Positions 12,999-23,105 of a stretch of DNA of 64,000 nucleotides are shown one piece after another (the stretch's first letter is position 1; every line of letters begins with the position of its first letter). The DNA comes from Plectrocnemia conspersa (lineage: Eukaryota > Arthropoda > Insecta > Trichoptera > Polycentropodidae). The notes below the pieces were generated by a model. It saw nothing but the letters and a program-made list of their open reading frames with translations. It made no database searches and was not told the DNA's origin. The translations under genes and the position numbers were made by a program. The DNA is taken from positions 62,001 through 126,000 of the forward strand of contig VTFK01000548.1 of NCBI GenBank assembly GCA_009617715.1, read 5' to 3'.

Positions 12999-13400
12999 AA
13001 AGGGGGAGTATGTTGTGATAATGGCAATGATAAACACGTACAAAACTAGATTATTAATTTATTATCCCGGCGGATAACCAGGTTGGTACTTATAGTAGCG
13101 GCAACGTTGCCTAGACAATACCAAATACGTAAAACAGGATCATCAAGTAATCCGTTCAATTGACCCATCACCCCTATAACTCAACTCCTCGAATGCGAAA
13201 CAAATAATTTGGTTACTAAAATATATACGCCTGAAGATATACTTTTATCAACTACGATCCGGTTTTTAACATAGATATAAAAAAAAATTATATCGTCCAA
13301 TAATCAGTTAATTTTAACGATCATTCAAGGCTGTTATAGATAAGCATTATGCGAGTCAACGATTATCCAATATTATAATTATTCTTCATTCAGCAATGCT
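12999..13400 (+). mobile_element. LTR-retrotransposon remnant: polypurine tract and LTR, copy 2
   Basis: A clear polypurine tract (aaaagggggag, about 12997-13007) is followed by tatgttgtgata, exactly as in copy 1 at 8838. The block then follows copy 1 with insertions: gcggcaacgttgcc, taccaaatac, ggatcat, gacccatcacccc, ttcaaggctg, gcgagtcaacg and ccaatatta. No internal coding region adjoins it, so this is a truncated 3' end or solo-LTR-like relic. Confidence 0.55.
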
Positions 13401-14070
13401 GTTAGCAAATCTGAATATTTCCAACGATGTGGCAATGATCTAATTAAAGTCTATCGCTATTATATAGTTTAATGTATTCACGCGTGTCAATGAACGATAT
13501 TTGATTGGTGATATTAATAATCATATGTACACACATATTCCAGCTTACAGCTAGAAATTTCAAATAAACTAAGCGAAACGCCGATTCCAGACGCTGTTTG
13601 TCCATCGCATCTTGAATTCTTAATGCGTATACGTATACGAAACGAAATAGGAAAATGTGGGTCAAACGAAGCGCGTCGTTGCCCCATTCGGATATTTATT
13701 TTAGATCTATAGTGTATCTTTTCTGGAAGAGCTTTCTAAACAGTTCAATAGGAAATACAGTGGTAACGTAACTGAACTGGAGCGCGCCGGTTTTTATCGT
13801 ACGCGACCATGAAACGTTAGCCATTTTATTTAAATAGATACGAATTTGGTAAGACGAGTATGCTCGTGCGCTATGCTATAACAACACTACCGGTTCCATG
13901 TGGCTTGGTCATTCCTCGCTGCTTTGTTTGTTGCCTGTCGTGTGTGTATGTGCATGCGAAACGTGTAGCTGTCAGGCTAGTTTATTTCTTGAAAGCAGTG
14001 TGCCAAAACATATAAATGTTTCTTAAACTAGTTCCTTGTTCGACTCGATAGATCTCCCTTTTTTGAATTA
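13401..14070. other. Non-coding stretch, locally GC-richer at 13780-13980
   Basis: No exon, RNA or repeat can be supported. The GC-richer part could be regulatory but carries no motif that I can assign. Confidence 0.25.
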
Positions 14071-14240
14071 CAGTCGATTCCGTTTATCTGGGCTGAATTC
14101 CAAGAAACAGAAAGTAAGGGAACTAATAGTAATTTACCTCGGTTATCTGGGACACTATTCCATTTAATTAGAACAGTAAATTTAAATAATGAACAGGTTT
14201 TACAAGCGCCAATTGTTAATTATCCGGTTAAATTATTGAT
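14071..14240 (+). mobile_element. pogo/Tigger-like transposon end
   Basis: The block begins cagtcgattccg directly after TA, then has gtttatctggg, ggttatctggg and ttatccggtta blocks. This is the style of pogo/Tigger termini, which start CAGT and carry repeated TTATC(T/C)GG units. No matching opposite terminus is visible nearby, so this is a fragment. The assignment rests on terminal resemblance and the flanking TA only. Confidence 0.4.
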
Positions 14241-14474
14241 TAAATATGACAATTTAGCATGTTACAATGAAAATTAAGAATGTGTAGGTGGGTTCTTCTT
14301 TGCATACTCACGAAGTAAATCACCATAACCACGATAATTACAAGAATAAACGTGACAATAGTATAATATAAACAAAGATTGTAACTGAATGGACCACCAC
14401 AATGGCCCTTGAAATGTCCAGAGGAAAAAATAATCATTTGGACATGAAGAAATAAGTAAACGGTCAAAGAACAT

Positions 14475-15027
14475 CTAGTAAATACAATCTTAAACCTATC
14501 CCGAAAATATTTATAAAAAATGACATTTTAGTGCAATCATATCGAAATACATTTTCATTGGTAGATATATATGTTTATCAGTGAAAATATAATTAATCTG
14601 GCAGGTGCTAGTAAATGCATATGATTTAAACTTTTCCATATTTAGTATATATATACATTTACATCATTATTTATTTATTTACATGTGATGAATAAATGTT
14701 ACGGCGAATGTGTATTTTCCAGTAAAGCTATATTTTTACTAGTGAAGTTCAAATACATTTTCACCAGTATATATGTATGTATTTCTAATAGTGAAAATGT
14801 AAGTTAACTGAAATGAGCTAGTGAAATTATATGCTGCTCTGAAATGTTTATGGAACTCAAAAATTTGACGGTTGCGGAACGTTAATTTATTGTTCAAACC
14901 CAAACCTAACCTAATGAAGTCCAAAATGCATAACATTTGACATTACACTATGTTTTGAAAATATGATAGCTATTCTTACCGATATTACTACGAAATTCTG
15001 ATATATGAGTGTTGGTTAAAGTATATT
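14475..15027 (+). repeat. Composite repeat R2, body, copy 2 (inverted relative to copy 1)
   Basis: Read forward this matches the reverse complement of 2263-2860: ctatcccgaaaatattt at 14497, atcatatcgaaatacattttc near 14537, ctggcaggtgctagtaaa near 14600, ggaactcaaaaattt near 14852, and gatagctattcttaccgat near 14964. Runs of degenerate agtgaaaatgtat-like units in both orientations fill 14530-14830. It leads straight into the fold-back at 15028, in the same relation as in copy 1. Confidence 0.6.
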
Positions 15028-15238
15028 TAAACCGAATTTTGGTCAATAGGAAGGCGCAAAAAAAATAATTATCACTTCTCAGAAATCGAAATTTCGCATC
15101 AAAAGCAATAAAATTGTGTCGGCGCCGTCGCACTGGGAACGCCCGGTAACACGATTTTATTGCTTTCGACGTGGATTTTTGATTTCTGAGAAGGGATAAT
15201 TGTTTTTTGCGCTCTCTTATTGGTCAACATTCGGTTTA
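15028..15238. repeat. Fold-back element, copy 2 (most complete)
   Basis: The arms begin taaaccgaattttggtcaat (15028) and end attggtcaacattcggttta (about 15238). Inside them lie gcgcaaaaaa / ttttttgcgc, cttctcagaaat / atttctgagaag, and tcaaaagcaataaaat / attttattgctttcga. The arms of roughly 95 nt enclose a short GC-rich centre (ggcgccgtcgc...). Transcription would give a long hairpin RNA. Confidence 0.75.
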
Positions 15239-15350
15239 GATGTGCTTCATAAGTAAGAAGAAGTATTAATAAGCAGGCTAGATGACCGAGCGTTTTCACT
15301 GTGACGGCACGGTGTTATTGCTTTTGACGTAGATTCTTCAAGGAATTTGA
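15239..15350. repeat. Extra single arm of the fold-back family
   Basis: A third arm, ccgagcgtt...tgtgacggc...ttattgcttttgacgtagatt (about 15286-15336), follows copy 2 directly. It has the orientation of the right arm. It may be a tandem partial duplication or a second nested insertion. Confidence 0.5.
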
Positions 15351-16749
15351 CCAGAAAAATCTGTCACTTAATGAAATACTATGAATCTTAATAAAATGGA
15401 AATATTAAAAAACACTTTTTCATCCTCCCCTGGAAATGGCCGAAATGACATCCCCGGGACAGGACAGACTGCAACTGATAAATTATTGCAGAAAAAAATA
15501 AAAAATACATTACTTTGATACCATGATTACGTTGTAAAATAAATCAATACCAAAATAAAATGATTCAGAAATATTTTCTTGACTTTGCACCTTTACGAAT
15601 ATTCCTTGTTTATACCGATAAATATCTCCATATAAATACATATCTATAAAGTATTTTTACGAACCGCCAATGACACGGTTAACGTCGAGAGCAGCGCATC
15701 GGATCGCTAGTCTTCCTGTTCAGTTATCGTTACGTCAATAGCCCCAACTGAATCGATTACTCCGAATCATACCTGAAACCGTGTTGCGATTTAATCGCCA
15801 CACTGTGCAAAGTTTCGCTCGCGTTTGTTGCCATGTACGCAGCTGACGTATTTTTTTTTAACCGTTAACGTAATCATTCAGCTGCCAACTTGCAACATCC
15901 AATCTATCTAGATTCTAGATGACCCCCCCAAGAGCTGTGGCAGTGGAGCGAACGACCTAGCAATTTACGTCCATCTAGAAAACAATGAGCCTTTCACTTT
16001 TTCCCGTGCTGTACTTATATCTATAGTAATAACAATAATAATAATATTTCATCTGCTCCGCTCGACCGAATCATGGTTCGTCACGTTTTTACGTTTGCAT
16101 ATTAAGAGCACGCTTATCGCTAATGGCATTAACGGACCGGGTTCACGGGGGTCCAAGTGCACCGTTAGCGGAAAATCACCGAAAAATCTGCGATCAATGA
16201 TCCAAAGGTCTTTGTCTCTCTCTGTGGAACTTCTCAACTGTAACGCTGTCTTGGCTTGTTCCCTCAAAGCATTGTATTGAAATTGTGTGTAATGCTATAC
16301 TCCTTCATTTTCTAAAGAATTTATGGTGCTTTTCAAACTAAGCTTATTTTTAAATTTTCATAAAGGATGAAAGAAAATGCGTGCGTGCATAGACATCCTA
16401 TTTTTGATGCATACATATGTGCAAATATATACTATTGTTCACTTTTGGCACTGGAAAACATCTGCGGGAAAAAATCTATTGAATTCGTCAATGTGTTTTT
16501 TCTTGGGAAGCAGATACATACGAATTTAAGCGAGCTCTAAAATCATCTAGAATTTTGCATAAGCTAAGTCATTATAGATAATAAATTATTAGAACAACCA
16601 GAACTTATGTAAATATAACTTTTTTGCAAATCGTATTAGGTGTAGTGATATTCAGATGTATTCTGCATATGATTTGTTATATTAGTTATATTTATTATAC
16701 TTGACGGTTTGAAGACAATTTATGGTTCGATATTTTAGAGTAGTTCCAT
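15351..16749. other. Gene-free stretch, GC-richer at about 15690-16280
   Basis: The GC-richer half contains overlapping frames on both strands (about 16049-16280) that mirror each other and resemble nothing known. No splice-supported exon or RNA was found. Confidence 0.3.
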
Positions 16750-17539
16750 AAAAAAAAATTCAACGACGTTAAATCGCATGATCATAGTGGCCAGTTGACG
16801 TCACCAAAACGTGAAATAACGCGACCTGGAAAGTTTTCACGTAAAATATCTAACGTTGTATCCGATATGTGGCAAGGTGCGCAGTCTAGTTAGGACCACA
16901 TGTCTTCCATATCAATATCTTCGATTTGTGCCAAAAATAATCTGTAATCACGCGCCTATAGCGCTCACCATTTACTTAAAGTCCGACCTTCATCGTTTTA
17001 AAAAAAAAAGTAAGGCCTAATGACGACGCCTGACCACAATGCGCACCAAACAGTCACTTTTTGGGCATGTAATAGTCTCTCGTGAATCACATAAGAATTT
17101 TCCTCGCCCCATATGTGGAGATTTTGATTATTAACTTACATAGAGAGGTGGAAATGTGCCTCATCAGAGAAGATTTTCTTTAAAAATCAGTATGAATTTC
17201 CTGCTGCTATAACACCCAATCTGCGTAAATTCCTCGCTGTCCATTGTTATTGTGTTATCTGAATTTTATACGGATGTAGGTGCAAGTCCTGATGCAAAAT
17301 ACGGTAAAGGGAGTCATAAGAAAAGCCCAAAATCTGCGGACGCTGACGAATTGACAATTTCGGGTCTTTCGCTATTTTCGTTTACAGCAGCAATATTCTC
17401 GGCTGGACACAGACCTTACCCTATCTCCAACGCTACTACATTACGAATTGTTCGCTCAATAGAACGATGGAATTGTACCATAGCATTCCCGTAAATTTTG
17501 AACAATTTTAACGCGTTGAGCGGTAGCTAAGCATTCCAT
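16750..17539 (-). pseudogene. Decayed Tc1/mariner-superfamily transposase, copy 1
   Basis: Read on the minus strand, the block keeps the outline of an insect mariner-like transposase. A start at 17539 gives an AQRVKIVQ-like N-terminus. Then come a YxSLYRILHQDLxLHPYK-type segment, an FSDEAHFHLS-like block, GxENPH-like and VTVWCALWSG-like blocks, and finally ENFPGRVISRFGDVNW-like and SCDLT motifs near 16780-16850. Such enzymes cut and paste at TA sites using a DD(D/E) triad. Here many stops and frameshifts break the frame, and the dark-rich QDGA segment is degraded, so it is inactive. The same family occurs at 43745-44420 on the other strand. Confidence 0.8.
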
Positions 17540-19954
17540 TTCGTAAATGTGTTATAGCAAACTAACATTTGACACTTCGAATATGTGTGACTATTGACAG
17601 CTGTCTGATTTACAGTGCTGCTAACATAGTCAACTCGAATTGGATCAACATGTACTATACGTGCTTCTGCAAATCATGCAGTAAATAATACAAAGTTTAA
17701 TATTTATTAATAATTATGTATCATAATTAATTTATATAACATGTATTTCATTATTATCTTATTTATTTTATATCACGTTCAGATTCTGTGCATTATATGC
17801 CAATACAAACAATTCCAAAGTGAATCTTTCTAAGAACTGAGATTCACATTTGAGTGAATAACGAGGTGTATAATGCAACAACGATTTTTATGATAAGATA
17901 TATAATATTAATCCTCCAACAATTGTATTTTGGAATAGATAACATATGTAGATAATATGCAAAATTATGACTAAAACTACATGAATCGTCGATTTTAATC
18001 AGTGTTAATAATAATAATAATAACTATCAAATTACTAGCATCACACTCGTTAAGAAATCATGTTTTAAACAAAGAAATTATACATTAACAGTTAGCCCAA
18101 AACTAAGATTAGACGTATAGAAATGAGAAACACGTATCGCACCTGTTTTTCTACATGTACTTATATACGTAAATAACTTTAAAAGCTTTTATATACAATA
18201 TATATATACATAAAAAATCCAAATATTATTCAAATAACAAGTAAATATATTAATATACATGAATAGCTAAAAATAATCTATGCATATTAGAGCAGCAAAT
18301 ACGTTCGATATCATTCAGCCTTCGATTGCTTTAATATCACCCGATTTATAGCAATTTAGTTCGATTCTAGAACACAGCGAAAATTTCTTGGGTCATTGTT
18401 AAAATTCAATACAATAAGCACGAATCATTCACGCGTAACAAAAAAAAAACTTGATCATAAACTGATCTTTGGCTCTTAACTACACCATAACTTATTTTAC
18501 AGTTTACTTTGAAGAAACTTTTCCAAATCCTCCAATATATGAACGTACATACATACAAACAATTTTTGGCACGGCGAGCGGTTCGCCTTATTGATCCGCT
18601 GCAAGAGCCCATTCGTGCGAATGCAAACTTACACCCAAAATACGGTTCAAGTGCCTCAATTTTATAATTTAAGTTTATGTCAATATCTCGCCGATTCTTA
18701 TCGCGCGAATTAATCTGGATCGGTGAGCGCAAATGAGTCTATACAATAGGACAAGACGGACAATGGCGATTGTGCGTTTGTTGTATTCAAATTAATCTTT
18801 GTGTTCATTTCTGTGGGTCAATGCGACTGTGGTGTACATGTGTGTGAATATGCTCTGAATTCGCGAGTTCAGCGGATTATTCTAAAGCTTCCTAGAAGCG
18901 AAGAAAACCTCCCCGAGGAGGTCGTAAAACGTACGCGGGTAGTTTCGTGCGGAAACTTGGTCAAAGTCGTCGGTTGCTGGAAATCTAATACATAGAGAGA
19001 GCGTGCGTTGAAGTAAATATTATAAACATAAAAAACCCGTAAACGTACACGTGAATTCGCGGTCGTGTCCGCTCCATTAAGAACTGTTTTCACGGTCTTG
19101 TGAAGGCTGCACGATGAAATGAAATATTATTATATGATACACATTTGTAGCGTTTGAGGATTACGAAGAACATTGATATTCGAGGGAGTACCTGAAAGTT
19201 TCTAGATTTTTTGTTTAATATGCGATTTAGTAGTGATGAACCACTTCTTGAATTATATTTCTTGAGTTTAAAACATGGACATTTTTTAAAATTTTGTTTC
19301 GAATCTGTGTTAGTTAAACGCGTAAGGCCATACATAAGAGCACCTATACTCATGAATATTGGATGAAACTCGAATTCAAATAAGTAAATTCACGCGGAAG
19401 CATAAAATGAGTTGATGTATTACATATCTACTTCTATCTATCGATCGTGATCGCGAAATTACTGTAACGCTCGTCATTGTCATAACAATGTACTTTTCAA
19501 TCAATAAAATAAACAACTAAAACACTTCAATTTAGTTTGTTTCAATCAGAAAATCAAAAAAGTCTCAAAGTGCGCAACTAGAGCGCGACGACATAATCAC
19601 TAATCCTGATGCCATAAAACAACATTTGACCAGTACCAATAATGGCTTTTATGTATTTATATAACACCAATCTGAAACCAAGATTAAGCAACTCGATACG
19701 AGATTAAAGTGTGAAAATAATGATCGATAAGCTTATTTTGAAACCAGGTCAATTGGATTATACTATTACCTCATTTTTGTATACTATAATTATAAAAGTT
19801 TGTATCACTTTGGCGATATGATTTTTTCATAGAACGTCTGCTGCGAATTTTCATGTCAATAGTTTCTAGACGTTTTAAAAAATAATATTATTCAATAACG
19901 AGCTGTCCAAACACACACAACTTTCATCATTTAATTTAAACACTTATTCAAGTA
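17540..19954. other. Gene-free stretch, GC-richer at about 18560-19080
   Basis: The part nearest 17540 probably includes the lost terminal region of the mariner copy. The GC-richer section has moderately long frames on both strands with no recognisable domain. Nothing else is supported. Confidence 0.3.
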
Positions 19955-20215
19955 CAGTGGCGTACGGTGGGTGTTAATATTGGGTGTGCTATTTAAAAAA
20001 AAAACGTACATTTTTTCATTTTTATTAGCCGAGGTTTTGACATGCCTAAACTGCCTTGCAGCTTTTTCCCATATATAAATAAATAAATAAACATCAAACC
20101 TAATCTAAAATATTATTATATAAAAATATCAAATTTCCAATAAACATAAACTTATAATTATTTATATATAAAATCTAATCTTCTTTCTTTAATCATAAAT
20201 TTTTCTATCACGGTG

Positions 20216-21778
20216 TCATAAAAATTCTTTATATTGCTCATATTTTTCTTTCTCCAGAAGGTGAAAATATTCCAATTTGGACATTGAAGAAAAACGGTTT
20301 TCAATTTGCTTACATATATTATCAACTATTGTATTAAATAGTTGGCTAAACGCGTGCTTTTCTTCAACAAGCAAATCATTACTCAGTCTTGGATAATTTT
20401 ATTCCGTTACATAAGAATCCCATAATGTTTCATAATTATTTTCCTGTTCATGTCTGAGTTGTTGCAAAATTTCGGTAACTTTCTTACAGCAATATAATAT
20501 GTCAAAAGATTTGGATTGTAAAATGTTGTATAACACATCAGTTTTCCCAAAAGGTTTGAAAATATGTGGAGAAGTTTTCTTGTTTCAAAATCTTCCAAAA
20601 GCTAAAGAAAACCTCGTGCTTTTATTACAGTGTCGGAGTCCCATAGTTCACAATTTTTCACGACGTCTCGAAAAAAAGTCCGTAAATTCATTTCTGTATT
20701 TTTGCACTGTGTTACTTAACCGTGATGCATAATTCCATCTTGTAGGTGTAACAGAAGGAAGTCTTCTAGCTACAAACTCTTGTAAAGCATTTATTCGTTT
20801 GGAAGATTCGAAAAAAAAGAATGCAGACAATCCATTTAAAGTTTGAAAGAATGATTTTGCACACTTTTATATTGGAAAGACCTTGTTGTAATGTTAAATT
20901 CAACATATGAGCATAGCAGTGTGTAAAAAATGGCCAGTGGATAAACTTCGAGTACTTTTGGCTTGCAAACCATTAATATGCCCACTCATTACACTCGCCC
21001 CATCATAAGTCTGTCCAACTAATTTTTTTCTTGAATTTGAAATTCTTCAATTATATTTACAACGTGGCAAAATAAGCCATCGGCTGTTTTATCAGAGCTA
21101 ACGTCTGTAAAGCCAATAAACCGCTCGTAAACTTTACCTTCATTAACAAAACGCAAAACTGTCGAGAGCTGTGAGTTCGTTATTATATCTGAAGTTTCGT
21201 CAAGAATAATAGCGACAAAATTTGCTGAATTTACTTCTTCCTTAATATGATCTTTAATAACATCACCAATTGCTTCAATTATGTCATTCTGTATGGATGG
21301 GGAAGTACCACGAAACACCGTTGCAGTATTTAAAAGTATCAAAAAAACAGAATCGTATTCTCGAAGTGCATTTAAAAATTCAAGGTAATTTCCTTTGTTT
21401 AGTGAATTACAGGACTCATCGTTTTCCTAGATATACTACTGCGTCAATCATTCGTTTTAATATTTCTCTATTTTTATTAACTTGTTCATTATGTTGACTT
21501 ATATTAGCTTCACGTTGAGCGTCAATCGTGACTTCAATTCGTTGTTTTCCAAACATTTTGAGAGAAAAAAATGATTGAACGTGTGACTGCGCTCTTTTGT
21601 GTTTTTTCAGTGCCGTTATCAGATGACTAAGGTCAGCAAATCCACTTTTACTCCACACGCTTCTTTCTTTGGAAAACAATATACATGGCCAACAGAACAA
21701 TCTAGATCGAAGTTCGCAGCCTGTTAACCACTCAGTTCGTTCATTTGATGAAAATGAAAAAATGTCTTGTATATTCAC
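20216..21778 (-). pseudogene. hAT transposase of the ZMYM1-like / DUF4371 type, frameshifted
   Basis: The N-terminal part (21778-21416) has a TTF-type zinc finger segment with WLTGCELRSRLFCWPCILFS. After a small deletion and frame change near 21420 come the DUF4371 region with FVAIILDETSD (first catalytic Asp region) and FxGFTDVSSDKTADGL (to 21019). A further frame change precedes a QTYDGASVMSG motif near 20990-21015. The C-terminal part, with ENRFSSMSKLEYFHLL-like residues, ends at a TGA at 20216. This family resembles zinc finger MYM-type protein 1, itself a domesticated hAT relative. The intact protein would move the element, but several breaks make this copy non-functional. Confidence 0.85.
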
Positions 21779-22280
21779 ATTTATTTCTTTTTATGCTTCA
21801 TAAATAAATTGGGAAGAGGTGGACGTGGTTTAGCAATTTTGATTATCTTCAATTAAATTTCATAACTTCTTTTTGAAAATGGATTATTCAGAATATCTTC
21901 AACAGTATTCTTCATCATTATTGGGGTAAATAAAAAAATATAATCTAGAATAGAAAATTAAATATTGATCATATGTAAATAAGATAATAAGCTATTTTAC
22001 GCCAAAATATAAAAAAAATGAGTGACCTGTTATTGTGATATAATGTAATAAAAAAAGCAGCGACGGACGCAAGAGTTTTTTTTGAAGTACGCGCACCAAA
22101 TTCGAGACCAATTTTACTACTGAGCGCTGCCAGCCGACAGATCGACTTCAGCCGTTAAATCTCGGAACAATTTACTTTAGTCGGCGGCCGCGCGCAAGGT
22201 CGGCGCGTTATATGTGTTGTTCCAAAACGATCGCTCGCGCGAAAACGTTCAGAGCGAATGACAAATTTTTTCAAATTTCC

Positions 22281-22328
22281 AAAGCGACATCATTTTGCAT
22301 ACTACTGTATGCAAAATGATGTCGCTTT
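22281..22328. repeat. Perfect 21 bp inverted repeat inside the hAT element
   Basis: Arms 22281-22301 and 22308-22328 are exact reverse complements separated by six bases (ctactg). The hairpin lies about 90 bp from the element's end, upstream of the transposase. Subterminal repeats of hAT elements often bind transposase, but such a long perfect hairpin is unusual. A role is inference. Confidence 0.9.
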
Positions 22329-22519
22329 ACGGCGTAAATTTTCTAAATTTCTAAATTTATATTTTAGATGGTTTTGCGGGTGTGCGCCGCACACCTAGCA
22401 CACCCTGAATATACGCCCCTGTTCAAGTACTAATTAAAAAGTCAATTGCAACGTGTAATTTAACTGAATTAGTAAGATACTTGACGAAGAAGAACAAGCT
22501 AATGCCTGCACTACACTCT

Positions 22520-22635
22520 TTGGAAGTTGGCCAAGGTTGGCCAAGGACGGAGAATATAGTGGGTTACTTCGGTCGAGTTCGGTTCTGCCCGCTCTAAAAT
22601 CTCTCGGAAGTTGTCCGAGGTTACCGAGAACGGGA
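22520..22635. repeat. Short GC-rich tandem motifs beside the LINE fragment
   Basis: A ggaagttggccaaggttggc unit at 22520, with an internal ttggccaagg duplication, is echoed by cggaagttgtccgaggttac at about 22606. These flank the start of the GC-rich LINE fragment and probably belong to it. No coding frame is recognised. Confidence 0.4.
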
Positions 22636-22639
22636 GGTA

Positions 22640-22990
22640 AAGTGGGGGTAATTCAGTCGACTTGACCAGCTTCAACATCACAGAGGACCCCAGCTGCCCC
22701 TGCGACGACCACTCCATTCAGGACCCCGACTACCTGCTGTGGCACTGCCCCGCCCTGGAGAGAACAAGGCACCACCTGCTGCAGAGTTGCAGAAGAGAAA
22801 ATACAGAGAGAGACAACTACCCAACCATGCTCGAAACCCCCGACTGGAGAAGGGGCTACTCGAGCTGATGAGGACCGCAGCAGCCAGCTCCCACCCATTC
22901 CCCAGCCCTGAACATAACAAGCAGGGCCACCCATAACAAACCATTGTCGACCAGCTTCGAGCGCTTCCGAACATTGTCGGCATATGTTCC
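22640..22990 (+). pseudogene. Non-LTR retrotransposon fragment, C-terminal zinc-knuckle region
   Basis: The plus-strand frame at 22662-22868 reads DPSCPCDDHSIQDPDYLLWHC and continues PALERTRHHLL. The Cys-x-Cys ... His-Cys-Pro pattern is typical of the region after reverse transcriptase (and RNase H) in R1/Jockey-type LINE ORF2 proteins. It is far too short to act. The block is strikingly GC-rich and cytosine-rich compared with its AT-rich surroundings, which points to a recently acquired or foreign-composition element. It sits directly beside the hAT insertion. Confidence 0.65.
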
Positions 22991-23105
22991 GAGTCAAAGG
23001 GACGTCTCACTGCGACGGCGCCGACACCATTTTATTTTTTTTGACGTGGATTTTTGATTTCTGAGAAGAGTTTTTTGCGCTCTCATATTGGACAAAATTC
23101 GTAAT
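22985..23105. repeat. Fold-back family, single arm
   Basis: The block tctcactgcgacggcgccga (about 23006), tttgacgtggatttttgatt, tctgagaag, tttttgcgctctcatattgg matches the right arm of 15028-15238. Its left arm is absent, so this is a truncated copy abutting the LINE fragment. Confidence 0.7.

Larger units (their letters stand above)
19955..22421 (-). mobile_element. hAT transposon with 8 bp target duplication
   Basis: The ends are cagtggcgta (19955) and its near-reverse complement tacgcccctg (ending 22421), with a second match gggtgtgct / agcacaccc just inside. The flanks carry a perfect 8 bp duplication, ttcaagta, at 19947-19954 and 22422-22429, the hallmark of hAT insertion. The 2467 bp element carries one minus-strand transposase gene (about 20216-21778), now frameshifted. 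A perfect 21 bp inverted repeat lies near its 5' end (22281-22328). The perfect duplication suggests a fairly recent insertion, although the coding region is broken. Confidence 0.93.
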
